Part shown: piece after piece, positions 42,223 to 51,292 of the stretch
Layout of the letters: every line of letters starts with the position of its first letter
How positions within the stretch are numbered: position 1 is the stretch's first letter
Notes under the pieces: generated by a model
Told to the model about the DNA's origin: nothing
Database searches by the model: none
What the model saw: the letters and a program-made list of their open reading frames with translations, nothing else
From: Anaeromyxobacter sp035686075
GTDB taxonomy: Bacteria > Myxococcota > Myxococcia > Myxococcales > Anaeromyxobacteraceae
Direction of reading: 5' to 3'
Assembly (NCBI GenBank): GCA_035686075.1
Contig: DASRZU010000007.1
Coordinates: 98,156-162,155 of the forward strand
Length of the DNA: 64,000 nucleotides
Made by a program: the position numbers and the translations under genes

Positions 42223-44343
42223 ATGAAACCGGACTTCACCCAGATCGAGTACGCTCCCCTCGCGCCGCCCCGGCCCGCAGGACGAGGAGCCGCGTGGACC
42301 ACCGGCGAGGGCATCGCCGTACTGCCGTGGTACGAGGCAGAGGATCTCCGGGGGATGGAGCACCTCGAGTACGCCGCCGGAGTGCCCCCCTTCTTGCGCG
42401 GTCCCTACTCCACCATGTACGCCCTGCGGCCCTGGACCATCCGGCAGTACGCCGGGTTCTCCACCGCCGAGGAGTCGAACGCCTTTTACCGCCGGAACCT
42501 TTCGGCCGGGCAGAAGGGGCTCTCGGTGGCGTTCGACCTCCCCACCCACCGCGGCTACGACTCGGACAGCGAGCGCGTCCGGGGCGACGTGGGGAAGGCG
42601 GGGGTGGCCATCGACTCGGTCGAGGACATGAAGATCCTCTTCGACCAGATCCCGCTCGGCCGCATGTCCGTCTCCATGACCATGAACGGCGCGGTCCTGC
42701 CGGTGATGGCCTTCTACATCGTGGCCGCCGAGGAGCAGGGGGTCCCGTCCCGGGAGCTCTCCGGGACCATCCAGAACGACATCCTGAAGGAGTTCATGGT
42801 CCGGAACACGTACATCTATCCCCCCGGCCCCTCGATGCGGATCATCGGGGACATCTTCCGCTACTGCTCGTCGCGGATGCCAAGGTTCAACTGCATCTCC
42901 ATCAGCGGCTACCACATGCAGGAGGCCGGCGCCACCGCCGACATCGAGCTCGGCTACACCCTGGCGAACGGGCTCGAGTACCTGCGCACCGGGCTTCGGG
43001 CTGGCCTCTCGATCGACGACTTCGCCCCCCGCCTCAGCTTCTTCTGGGGCATCGGGATGAACCATTTCATGGAGATCGCCAAGATGCGCGCCGCCCGCGT
43101 GCTCTGGGCCAGGATCGTGAAGGGGTTCGGCCCCAAGAACGCGCGGTCGATGGCGCTGCGCACCCACTGCCAGACCTCGGGCTGGAGCCTCGCCGCCCAG
43201 GACGTCTTCAACAACGTCCCCCGCACCTGCCTCGAGGCCCTGGCGGCGGCCCTCGGCCATACCCAGTCCTTGCACACCAACGCCCTCGACGAGGCCATCG
43301 CCCTCCCCACCGACTTCTCCGCCCGGATCGCCCGCAACACCCAGCTCTACCTCCAGGAGGAGACTGGCATCACCCGGGTGGTCGACCCCTGGGCCGGCAG
43401 CTACTATGTGGAGACGCTGACGGATGAGCTCATGCACCGGGCCTCGCACCACCTCGAGGAGATCGAGGGGCTCGGGGGGATGGCTAGGGCCATCGAGACC
43501 GGCCTCCCCAAGATGCGCATCGAGGAGGCGGCCGCGCGTCGCCAGGCCCGGATCGACTCGGGGCGGGAGACCATCGTGGGGGTGAACAAGTACCGGCGGG
43601 CCGAGGAGGCCGACATCGACGTCCTCGTGGTCGACAACCGGGCCGTCCGCGAGTTGCAGCTACGGCGCCTCGCCCAGGTCCGGGCGCAGCGCGACCCGAG
43701 GGAGGCGAGCGGGGCCCTGTCGGCGATCACCCGGGCCGCCGAGACCCAAGAGGGGAACCTCCTCGAGCTCTCGGTCGCCGCAGCCCGCGCCCGGGCCACC
43801 CTGGGGGAGATCTCCTCTGCGCTCGAGAAGCCGTTCGGGAGGTACCAGGCCGTGAACCGGACCATCTCCGGCGTCTACTCCGCCGAGAGCACCGCCGACC
43901 CGGAGTTCCAGAAGGCCCGCGCCATGGCGTCCGAGTTCGCCCGGACCGAGGGCCGCCGCCCCCGCATCCTCGTGGCCAAGATGGGGCAGGACGGCCACGA
44001 CCGGGGCTCCAAGGTGATCGCCACCGCCTTCGCCGACCTCGGCTTCGACGTCGACGTGGGCCCCCTCTTCCAGACGCCAAAGGAGGCGGCCCGGATGGCG
44101 GTCGAGAACGACGTCCACGTACTCGGGGTCTCGAGTCTCGCCGGCGGACACGCGACCCTCGTCCCCGAGGTCATCGAGGAGCTCCGCCGGCTCGGCCGCG
44201 AGGACATCGTCGTGGTCCTGGGCGGCGTGATCCCGCCCCAGGACTACGACGGGCTCTACCGGGCCGGCGTGACCGAAGTCTTCGGCCCCGGCTCGGTCAT
44301 TCCCGTCTCCGCCCAGAAGATCCTGGCGGCGCTCTCCCGCTAG
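42223..44343 (+). CDS. mutB: Methylmalonyl-CoA mutase large subunit
   Basis: A 706-residue catalytic subunit that interconverts succinyl-CoA and (R)-methylmalonyl-CoA with adenosylcobalamin. The TIM-barrel part shows GVPPFLRGPYSTMYALRPWT, SVAFDLPTHRGYDSD and SISGYHMQEAGATADIELGY. The cobalamin domain begins RILVAKMGQDGHDRGSKVIA, with the axial His in DGHDRG. Length and all motifs are standard, and the gene is intact. It is followed 5 bp later by the chaperone gene meaB. Confidence 0.96.
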   Translation: MKPDFTQIEYAPLAPPRPAGRGAAWTTGEGIAVLPWYEAEDLRGMEHLEYAAGVPPFLRGPYSTMYALRPWTIRQYAGFSTAEESNAFYRRNLSAGQKGLSVAFDLPTHRGYDSDSERVRGDVGKAGVAIDSVEDMKILFDQIPLGRMSVSMTMNGAVLPVMAFYIVAAEEQGVPSRELSGTIQNDILKEFMVRNTYIYPPGPSMRIIGDIFRYCSSRMPRFNCISISGYHMQEAGATADIELGYTLANGLEYLRTGLRAGLSIDDFAPRLSFFWGIGMNHFMEIAKMRAARVLWARIVKGFGPKNARSMALRTHCQTSGWSLAAQDVFNNVPRTCLEALAAALGHTQSLHTNALDEAIALPTDFSARIARNTQLYLQEETGITRVVDPWAGSYYVETLTDELMHRASHHLEEIEGLGGMARAIETGLPKMRIEEAAARRQARIDSGRETIVGVNKYRRAEEADIDVLVVDNRAVRELQLRRLAQVRAQRDPREASGALSAITRAAETQEGNLLELSVAAARARATLGEISSALEKPFGRYQAVNRTISGVYSAESTADPEFQKARAMASEFARTEGRRPRILVAKMGQDGHDRGSKVIATAFADLGFDVDVGPLFQTPKEAARMAVENDVHVLGVSSLAGGHATLVPEVIEELRRLGREDIVVVLGGVIPPQDYDGLYRAGVTEVFGPGSVIPVSAQKILAALSR

Positions 44344-44348
44344 GTCCC

Positions 44349-45380
44349 GTGCCGCACCGGCATGCCAGGGCGACCTCGGGTCGCCGCCGTCTCCCGCCCG
44401 AACGCTACGTGGAGGGAGTGTTTCAGGGCGACCGCACCATCCTGGCCCGCGCCATCACCGTTGTGGAGAGCGAGCTGCCCTCGGACGGAGAGCTGGCAGC
44501 GAGGATCCTCGACGCCATCCTGCCCAAGACCGGCCGCTCGCTCCGCGTCGCCATCACCGGCGTCCCCGGCGCCGGGAAGAGCACCTTCATCGACGCCCTG
44601 GGGATGCACCTCGTCCGAGACCGGGGCGAGAATGTGGCGGTCCTCTCCATCGACCCCACGAGCCCGATCTCCGGCGGCAGCATCCTGGGCGACAAGACCC
44701 GGATGGAGCGACTGGCGGTACAGGACCGCGCCTTCATCCGGCCTTCCCCCTCGGGGGGCCAGCTGGGCGGGGTGGCCCGCCGGACTCGCGAGACCTTGCT
44801 CCTCTGCGAGGCCGCTGGATACCAGAATATCCTCGTCGAGACCGTGGGCGTCGGGCAGTCGGAGACCGCAGCCCGATCCATGACCGACTTCTTCCTCCTC
44901 CTCATGCTGGCCGGCGCGGGCGACGAGCTGCAGGGGATCAAGCGGGGCATCATCGAGATGCTCGACGGCATGGCCATCAACAAGGCCGATGGGGAGAACG
45001 AGCCGAAGGCCGAGCGCGCGCGCGTCGAGTACACGAGCGCCCTGCATCTCTTCCCTCCTTCCCCCGACGGCTGGGCGCCGCGCGTCCTCACCTGTTCCGC
45101 CCTGCACGACCGGCGCATCACCGACGTCTGGCAGATGGTGCTCGACCACCACGCTCTCCTCGAGAAGAACGGCTTTTTGGAGAAGCGGCGCCGGGCCCAG
45201 GCGCTCGAGTGGATGAACGAGCTCGTGATGCTGGGGCTCTCCGAGTCCTTCCGCGCCGATCCCCGGATCGCCGGCCGCTGGCCTTTGCTCAAGGAAGAGG
45301 TCCGGCGGGGCCAGGTCACGCCGTTCGCGGCGAGCCGGGAACTCCTCGCCCTCTTTCGCGGGAGCGGCGGCGGACGCTAA
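44349..45380 (+). CDS. meaB: MeaB/ArgK-type GTPase, mutase chaperone
   Basis: A 343-residue G3E GTPase that protects and reloads methylmalonyl-CoA mutase with cofactor. Walker A is TGVPGAGKSTFID. Metal/switch segments are LSIDPTSPISGGSILGDKTRM and FIRPSPSGGQLGGVARRTRE, and ETVGVGQSE is the G3 region. The base-specificity motif is NKADG. The GTG at 44349 is the first start after mutB. It is the last gene of the rex-led operon: 384 bp of intergenic DNA follow before the next ABC transporter. Confidence 0.93.
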   Translation: MPHRHARATSGRRRLPPERYVEGVFQGDRTILARAITVVESELPSDGELAARILDAILPKTGRSLRVAITGVPGAGKSTFIDALGMHLVRDRGENVAVLSIDPTSPISGGSILGDKTRMERLAVQDRAFIRPSPSGGQLGGVARRTRETLLLCEAAGYQNILVETVGVGQSETAARSMTDFFLLLMLAGAGDELQGIKRGIIEMLDGMAINKADGENEPKAERARVEYTSALHLFPPSPDGWAPRVLTCSALHDRRITDVWQMVLDHHALLEKNGFLEKRRRAQALEWMNELVMLGLSESFRADPRIAGRWPLLKEEVRRGQVTPFAASRELLALFRGSGGGR

Positions 45381-45764
45381 AGGAAGCGGACCGCAAGGCC
45401 AGACAAGTCCTCCGGTTTTCGGCGGCGCTGCCAAAGCCCACTTGAGGCCCCTTTCGACCGCGGGGCCCGAAAAAGCGGCGCACCCCAGGCTCCCCCGCCT
45501 CGCCTCCCCTAAGCCGTCTTCTGCGCCCGAAGAGCCCCGCGGGAGGCGGCGGGGATCGCGATGAGGCTGGTCAGAACGCACGATGTCTGACATCATGCGT
45601 GTCATCCGAAAGGTCGCGGCTGGAAACCCATTGAACTCGCAGCAACCCACCCGTCGCGGGGATGTCGGCCGCGGTCGGTCCATCCGCACCGGCACAACGG
45701 AAGGTGAGGTCACGGTCGGAAAGTGCATGTAGAGTCGACCCGAAGTGAAACGGAGGAGAAATCC
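45381..45764. other. Intergenic region and leader of ABC system 2
   Basis: No gene supported. Contains the GntR-like palindrome at 45582-45594 and, downstream of it, about 150 bp of leader DNA with several possible short stems (for example around 45610-45690) that I could not match to a known riboswitch. Confidence 0.4.
45582..45594. promoter_or_regulatory. GntR (FadR-type)-like operator upstream of ABC system 2
   Basis: Perfect palindrome GATGTC-T-GACATC. The TGTCTGACA core is typical of FadR-subfamily GntR operators controlling sugar-acid and sugar genes. Another half-site pair (TGACA-N7-TGTCA) overlaps it. It is about 170 bp upstream of the binding-protein ATG. No GntR gene is present in the window. 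Confidence 0.5.
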
Positions 45765-46769
45765 ATGAGGAAGTTCCGGCTCACGGCAGTTCTGCTCTCG
45801 GCGTTCATGCTGTTCGGGGCGGGCGGAGCGTTCGCCAAGGACTACCACTTCATCCTCGTCAACAACCGGACGACGCTGACCAACTTCAACCCAGACTACG
45901 ACGGAGCGCAACTGGCCGCCGACGAGCTCGGCAAGTGGACGGGCGACAAGGTGACCTGGGAGATCGTCGGGCCCACCGAGATGAATCTCGTGGCCGAGGC
46001 CCAGGCCATGGAGGCGGCCATCGCCAAGAAGCCCGACGGGTTCATGGTGATCTGCTGGGACGCAAAGACCATGACCCCCCCGATCAACAAGGCGATGGAT
46101 GCGGGGATCCCCGTGGTGACCATCGACGCGGACGCGCCGGACTCGAAGCGACTGTCCTACGTGGGGACGGACTGGTACACGCTGGGACAGGAGCTGGGAA
46201 ACGCCCTGGCCAAGGAGATCGGCGGCAAGGGCAAGGTCGCGATGCTGGGCCTGGTCGGGGCGGACAACATGGAGACGGCCTTCCGCGGCTTCACCGACGT
46301 CATGGCGAAGTACCCCGACGTGAAGATCGTGGCCAAGGAGCACGACAACAGCAACAAAGCCGAGGCGGCGCGCATCGCGACCGCGCTCATGCAGAAGTAC
46401 CCCGATCTCGCCGGCTTCTCCGGGTTCGACAGCGAGAGCGGCCCCGGCATCGCCCGGGCGGTGAAGGAAGCGGGGAAGGCCGGGCAGGTGAAGGTCGTCG
46501 GCAATGACCTGAACGCGGATCAGATCGCCTACCTCAAGGACGGGACGGAGCAGTTCGTCCTCGGCCAGAAGAGAGTCTTCTTCGGCTACTGGGGCGTGAT
46601 GACCCTCTACCTGCACCTGAAGACCGGCCTCAAGTTCACCGACGCCGACGCGTCCATCGGCGTGGACAACATCCCGCCGCGCATCGTCACGGGCTTCCTG
46701 CGCGCCGACAAGAACGGCGTGGATGCCTACAAGGCCGCGTTCGACAAGTGGGCCAAGCCCCGGCGCTAG
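45765..46769 (+). CDS. Periplasmic sugar-binding protein (ABC system 2)
   Basis: A 334-residue CUT2-type binding protein. Signal peptide: basic MRKFR, hydrophobic core AVLLSAFMLFGAGGAFA, cleavage before KDYHF. The mature part shows NPDYDGAQLAADELGKW, PDGFMVICWDAKTM and GIPVVTIDADAPDSKRLSYVG, a pattern of the ribose/autoinducer-2-like group. I chose the ATG at 45765, with a GGAGGAG site, over an upstream in-frame ATG. It is first in an operon with one ATPase and two permeases, and is followed by a 13-bp hairpin. Ligand unknown. Confidence 0.9.
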   Translation: MRKFRLTAVLLSAFMLFGAGGAFAKDYHFILVNNRTTLTNFNPDYDGAQLAADELGKWTGDKVTWEIVGPTEMNLVAEAQAMEAAIAKKPDGFMVICWDAKTMTPPINKAMDAGIPVVTIDADAPDSKRLSYVGTDWYTLGQELGNALAKEIGGKGKVAMLGLVGADNMETAFRGFTDVMAKYPDVKIVAKEHDNSNKAEAARIATALMQKYPDLAGFSGFDSESGPGIARAVKEAGKAGQVKVVGNDLNADQIAYLKDGTEQFVLGQKRVFFGYWGVMTLYLHLKTGLKFTDADASIGVDNIPPRIVTGFLRADKNGVDAYKAAFDKWAKPRR

Positions 46770-46805
46770 AGCGGACTTCGGCGCGCATTCCGGGTTAAGG
46801 ACAGG

Positions 46806-46833
46806 ATTGCCGGCGGACCTGTCCGCCGGCAAT
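46806..46833 (+). other. Strong stem-loop between binding protein and ATPase genes (system 2)
   Basis: Perfect 13-bp stem (ATTGCCGGCGGAC paired with GTCCGCCGGCAAT) and a 2-nt loop, 37 bp after the binding-protein stop. There is no T-run. It is probably an mRNA-stabilising or partially terminating element. Confidence 0.75.
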
Positions 46834-46862
46834 GGTGCCCGGGTATTCTCGGGGCGGAGGAC

Positions 46863-48380
46863 ATGGACACCATCCTTGCGTTCAGGGGCATCCGGAAGGA
46901 GTTCCCCGGCGTGGTGGCGCTCGACGGGGTCACTTTCGAGGTGGCCAAGGGCGAGGTGCACGGCCTCGTCGGCGAGAACGGAGCGGGCAAGAGCACGCTC
47001 ATGCACGTCCTGGCCGGGGTCTACTCGCCCGACGCGGGGCTCCTCGAGGTCGAGGGCAGGGAGGTGAGGTTCGCCGACGAGATGGCCGCGCAGCGGAGTG
47101 GCATCGGGATGGTGTTCCAGGAGCGCAGTCTGGTGGGGAGCCTGAGCATCGCGGAGAACATCTTCGCCGGGCGCCAGCCGGTGAAGTTCCTCAACTGGGT
47201 GGATCGGCGCAGGATGAACCGGGAGGCGACGGAGCTCCTCAGGAAGGTCGGGCTCGAGCTCGACCCCTCGAGCCTCGTGTCCACCCTGTCCTCCATCGAG
47301 CAGCAACTGGTGGAGATCGCCAAGGCTCTCTCCCTGGACGCCCGCATCCTCATCCTCGACGAGCCCACCGCGACCATCACCGAGATCGAGACCCACCTCC
47401 TCTTCGACCTCATCCGCGATCTGAAGCGGCGGGGAATCTCCATCATCTACATCTCCCACCGGTTGGACGAGTTGCACAGCATCTGCGACCGGGTCTCCGT
47501 CCTCAAGGACGGGGTGTACCAGGGCACGCGGGTCATGGGGCAGGTCTCCCTCGACGAGATCATCACCATGATGGTGGGGCGCAAGATCCTGAACACCTAC
47601 GACGACCGGGGCTTCAGGGGCGGAGATACGGTTCTGGAGGTCCGGGGACTGTCGTCGACCTCCTTCTCGGACGTGAGCTTTTCCCTGCGCCGGGCGGAGA
47701 TCCTCGGCCTGGCCGGGCTCGCGGGGGCAGGCCGCACCGAGATCGCCCTGGCCCTCTTCGGCGCCGATCCCTACGCCCGGGGCGAGATCCTGCTCGGCGG
47801 CGAGCGCGTAGAGTTCTCCCATTCCCGCGAGGCGATCGCGGCCGGCATCGGCTATCTCACCGAGGACCGCAAGGCCGCCGGCCTCTTCCTCGAGCTGCCC
47901 GTGGCCGCCAATATCATCGCCGCCAACCTGCGAGGCTTCACCGAGAGAGGCTTGTTGAACGACGGGGAGGCCAACGAGCAGAGCGCCCGGTTCGTGGAGC
48001 GTCTGCGCATCAACACTCCTTCTCTCCAGCAGATCGCGCTGAACCTGAGCGGCGGCAACCAGCAGAAGGTGCTCCTTGCCCGGTGGCTGATGAAGAGGCC
48101 CGGCATCCTCGTCATCGACGAGCCCACCCGAGGGGTCGACGTCGGCGCCAAGAACGAGATCTACGGGTTCATCCGGGAGATCGCGCGGGAGGGCACGAGC
48201 CTCATCGTGATCTCCTCGGAGCTGCCCGAGCTGCTCATCCTGTGCGACCGGATCATGGTCATGTGCCAGGGGCGCAAGACCGGTGAGATGTTGCACTCCG
48301 AGGCCACCGAGGAGGGACTCATGCACCTGTGCGCGGGCCTCGCCCCCTCGGGAAGCGGCGCTCCGGAGGTCGCGAGGTGA
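46863..48380 (+). CDS. CUT2-type sugar ABC transporter ATP-binding protein (system 2)
   Basis: A 505-residue protein with two ABC cassettes. First: Walker A GENGAGKSTLM, Walker B LILDEPTATIT, degenerate signature LSSIEQQLVEIAK. Second: degenerate Walker A (GLAGAGRTE), full signature LNLSGGNQQKVLLARW and VIDEPTRGVDVGAK. This asymmetry is normal for RbsA-like proteins. The ATG has a GGAGGA site. The stop overlaps the GTG of the first permease (GTGA). Confidence 0.92.
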   Translation: MDTILAFRGIRKEFPGVVALDGVTFEVAKGEVHGLVGENGAGKSTLMHVLAGVYSPDAGLLEVEGREVRFADEMAAQRSGIGMVFQERSLVGSLSIAENIFAGRQPVKFLNWVDRRRMNREATELLRKVGLELDPSSLVSTLSSIEQQLVEIAKALSLDARILILDEPTATITEIETHLLFDLIRDLKRRGISIIYISHRLDELHSICDRVSVLKDGVYQGTRVMGQVSLDEIITMMVGRKILNTYDDRGFRGGDTVLEVRGLSSTSFSDVSFSLRRAEILGLAGLAGAGRTEIALALFGADPYARGEILLGGERVEFSHSREAIAAGIGYLTEDRKAAGLFLELPVAANIIAANLRGFTERGLLNDGEANEQSARFVERLRINTPSLQQIALNLSGGNQQKVLLARWLMKRPGILVIDEPTRGVDVGAKNEIYGFIREIAREGTSLIVISSELPELLILCDRIMVMCQGRKTGEMLHSEATEEGLMHLCAGLAPSGSGAPEVAR

Positions 48381-49432
48381 GTGCCCCGCTCTCCACCAAG
48401 GACTGGGCCATCGCCCAGCTCATCACCAACGGGGCATTGTCGCTGTTCTTGATCAACGTCGCGATCGCAGCGCTCATGTCCCTCGTCTTCGGCCCGGTCT
48501 TCTTCTCCCTGGGGAACCTCTCCGGGATCCTGCTCAACCTCGCCTCCGAGGCCATCCTCGCCGTCGGCATGATGTACCTCATCGTTTCCGGCGTGATCGA
48601 CCTGTCCATCGGCGCCAATCTCGCCCTCGGCGGTGCCATCACCGGCATTTGCCTGCAGGGCAGCACCCTGTTCGGGCTCGTCATCAACCCCCAGCCCGTA
48701 GCGGTGGCGATCCTCTGGGGGCTCTTCGCCTCCTCCCTGGGAGGGCTCCTCAACGGACTCCTTGTCTCCCGGGTGGGCGTCAACGCCCTCATCGCCACCC
48801 TGGCCATGTCCAAGATCATCGGAGGGGCGGCGCTCTACATCGGGGGCTCGGAGATCGCGAACCTCCCGGAGGAGTTCTGCGTCCTCAGCCAGACGAGGCT
48901 GCTCGGGTTCTTCATGCCCGTGTACTACACGCTCGTCGTCGTGCTCTTGGGCGCCATCCTCCTCTCGCGGAGCCGCTTCTTCCGCCGGTTCTACTTCATC
49001 GGCGGGAACACGCGCGCCGCCGCCCTGTCGGGGATCAAGGTGCCGCCCACCCTGACGGCGATGTTCGTGATCATGGGGTTCCTGGCGGGCCTGGCCGGGG
49101 TCATCTTCGCCGCCCGCATGGGCAACGCCAGCGGCAACACGCTGCCCAACATCGAGCTCAACGTGATCACCGCGGTGATCATCGGCGGCGGAAGCCTTCT
49201 GGGCGGCAAGGGGACCGTGGCCGGCGCCTTCATGGGGGTCGTGTTCATCAACCTCATCAAGACGAGCATGGTCATCGCCGGCATCGACATCTACTGGCAG
49301 CCCATCGTCATCGGGGCGATCCTCATCGCCGCCGTGGTCTTCGACATCGTGATCCAGGAGCGCTACGCGGTGAGCATGAACCTTCGCAGGCTGAAGGGCC
49401 GGCGGACACGGATCGTCGGCCAGGCTACCTGA
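48377..49432 (+). CDS. CUT2-type sugar ABC permease (system 2, first)
   Basis: A 351-residue RbsC-like membrane protein with about nine hydrophobic segments. Signatures: VSGVIDLSIGANLALGG, GVNALIATLAM, the NTRAAALSGIKV coupling loop and VIIGGGSLLGGKGTVAGAFMG. The GTG start overlaps the ATPase stop by 4 bp, so it is translationally coupled. A second, different permease follows, so this transporter probably has a heterodimeric channel. Confidence 0.9.
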   Translation: MSAPLSTKDWAIAQLITNGALSLFLINVAIAALMSLVFGPVFFSLGNLSGILLNLASEAILAVGMMYLIVSGVIDLSIGANLALGGAITGICLQGSTLFGLVINPQPVAVAILWGLFASSLGGLLNGLLVSRVGVNALIATLAMSKIIGGAALYIGGSEIANLPEEFCVLSQTRLLGFFMPVYYTLVVVLLGAILLSRSRFFRRFYFIGGNTRAAALSGIKVPPTLTAMFVIMGFLAGLAGVIFAARMGNASGNTLPNIELNVITAVIIGGGSLLGGKGTVAGAFMGVVFINLIKTSMVIAGIDIYWQPIVIGAILIAAVVFDIVIQERYAVSMNLRRLKGRRTRIVGQAT

Positions 49433-49446
49433 GGCGGAGAGCTGCT

Positions 49447-50451
49447 GTGCAGGAACGAACGCATCGGATGGATCCGGCCACAGGGTCCGGCATGCGCGAG
49501 ATGGTGCGAGCGACGCTGACGAACCGGGCCCTCTCCCTGCTCATCCTGGTGGTGCTCATCTCCGCCCTCATGACGGCGCTCTTCCCCAAGTACTTCTTCA
49601 ACTACTACAACCTGCGACAGCTGCTGTTCTACCTCGCCACCCCGGCGATCCTGTCCGTGGGCATGGTCCTCCTCATCGTGGCGGGCGTGTTCGACCTCTC
49701 GATCGGGGGAAACCTGGCGATGTCGGGGACGATCGCCGCCGCCATCCTGATCGCCCTGCCGTCCTTCCCCGTCGCCGGCGCCATGCTCATCGCGGTGGCG
49801 GCGAGCACGCTCGCCGGTCTCTTGAACGGCCTCTTGGTCGCCTACGTCGGTGTCAACGCCCTCATCACCACCCTGGCCATGATGGGGATCCTACGGGGCG
49901 TCGCCATCATGTTGGCCAAGAACCCGATCCAAGTCTCGGCGTCCTTCGCCAGCGTGGGTGCCCCCTTCGTCCTGGGATTCCAGATCCCCACCTATTACAT
50001 GTTCGTCATCGTCCTGATTGGTGCCTTTCTCCTCTCCCGCACCATGTACTTCCGGCAGCTGTACTATATCGGCGCCAATCGGCGGGCCGCCGAACTGTCA
50101 GGGATCGACGCGAAGAAGGTGCTCCTCACCGCGTTCCTAATCTCCGGGTTCCTGGCCGGCTTCGTAGGGATCGTGCAGGCGGCGAGCTCCAATGCCGCCA
50201 TCGGCATCATCCACGAGGGGATCGAGCTCAAGGTCATCACCGCGGTCATCATCGGTGGCGGTAGCCTCGCCGGAGGGAGGGGCACCGTGCTCGGGGCCTT
50301 CATGGGCGCGCTCTTCATGCTCCTCGTCGACACCATCATGACCATCGCGAGCGTCAACAACATGTACCAGCCGTTCATCGTGGGCGTGATCCTGGTGCTG
50401 GCGGTCACCCTAGACGTGGTGATCCAGAAGAATCTCGGGGCCTCGAGGTGA
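49447..50451 (+). CDS. CUT2-type sugar ABC permease (system 2, second)
   Basis: A 334-residue RbsC-like permease. Visible: VAGVFDLSIGGNLAMSG, VGVNALITTLAMMG, NRRAAELSGIDAKKV and VIIGGGSLAGGRGTVLGAFMG. The start is probably the GTG at 49447 behind GGCGGAG; the ATG at 49468 is an alternative. The open frame extends far back over the previous permease and is not coding there. The next gene, an SDR, follows after 9 bp in the same operon. Confidence 0.9.
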   Translation: MQERTHRMDPATGSGMREMVRATLTNRALSLLILVVLISALMTALFPKYFFNYYNLRQLLFYLATPAILSVGMVLLIVAGVFDLSIGGNLAMSGTIAAAILIALPSFPVAGAMLIAVAASTLAGLLNGLLVAYVGVNALITTLAMMGILRGVAIMLAKNPIQVSASFASVGAPFVLGFQIPTYYMFVIVLIGAFLLSRTMYFRQLYYIGANRRAAELSGIDAKKVLLTAFLISGFLAGFVGIVQAASSNAAIGIIHEGIELKVITAVIIGGGSLAGGRGTVLGAFMGALFMLLVDTIMTIASVNNMYQPFIVGVILVLAVTLDVVIQKNLGASR

Positions 50452-50460
50452 GGTGGATCC

Positions 50461-51180
50461 GTGGATCTAGAGGGGAAGGTCGCTGTCGTCACCGGTGCGA
50501 GCAGGGGGATCGGGCGGACGATCGCTGAGACCCTGGCGACGAGGGGCTCTAGGGTCGTGCTCGCGGCGCGAAGCGGGCCGGAGCTCGAGGCAGCGTGCAC
50601 CGCGATCCGGGCTGCGGGGGGAACGGCTGCGCCCGTCGTGGTGGACTTGGCCAAGCCGGGTGCCCCACGGTGGGTGATCGACCAGGCGGTCGCGGCGTTC
50701 GGGACGATCGACATCCTCGTTAACAACGCTGCCGTCCTTCATACGACCCCGTACCTTTCGGTGACGGAGGAGGAGTGGGACGCGGTGATGGCCCTGAACG
50801 TGAAGGCGCCCTTCCTGCTGAGCCAGGCCGCCTTGCGCATCATGATGGCGAAGCGCTCGGGCTACATTGTCAACATCTCCTCCACCGCCGCGCTTGAGGT
50901 CCCGCGACACCTCACCACCTACGGGACTTCGAAGAAGGCCCTGATCGGGCTCTCGGAGGCCTTGTACGAGACCGCCAAGGAGGGCGGCGTCAAGGTGAGC
51001 GTCCTCTACCCGGGGATGACGGACACAGAGATGCTGAGGAGCGCCGGCGTGGCGGTCCCCGAGGAGCACTGGATGAAAACGGAGGACATCGCGGGGTGCA
51101 TCCTGTTCCTCCTCGAACAGAGCGAGCGGGTCGTGGTGCGCGACCTCGTGCCCTGGGCGTCGCGCCACGACCAGATCTGA
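50461..51180 (+). CDS. Short-chain dehydrogenase/reductase
   Basis: A 239-residue classical SDR with TGASRGIG, an arginine-bearing beta-2 end (LAARS) suggesting NADP use, the NNAA variant of NNAG, ISSTAAL and catalytic YGTSKKA. GTG start 9 bp after the second permease, so it belongs to the system-2 operon. It likely acts on the imported sugar or its product; the substrate is unknown. It is followed after 112 bp by a cupin gene. Confidence 0.88.
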   Translation: MDLEGKVAVVTGASRGIGRTIAETLATRGSRVVLAARSGPELEAACTAIRAAGGTAAPVVVDLAKPGAPRWVIDQAVAAFGTIDILVNNAAVLHTTPYLSVTEEEWDAVMALNVKAPFLLSQAALRIMMAKRSGYIVNISSTAALEVPRHLTTYGTSKKALIGLSEALYETAKEGGVKVSVLYPGMTDTEMLRSAGVAVPEEHWMKTEDIAGCILFLLEQSERVVVRDLVPWASRHDQI

Positions 51181-51292
51181 ACGAGAGCGCGTGTCCCAAG
51201 GCCATTCGAAGGGCTGGTCTCCCGCCGACCACCCCCTTCTGGGACTCTCCTTTCCTCGCTCTCGTCAGCAAGCAGAGCGTTGGGAGGTCGCA

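Noticed and set aside
45600..45760. Possible riboswitch or cobalamin-type leader between meaB and ABC system 2
   Set aside because: Several short stems can be drawn, but I could not recognise a conserved box or consensus core of a known class.
44340..48326. Very long minus-strand open frame antisense to meaB and ABC system 2
   Set aside because: The product is low-complexity Gly/His/Asp/Glu-rich mirror sequence of real plus-strand genes with clear motifs and ribosome binding sites.
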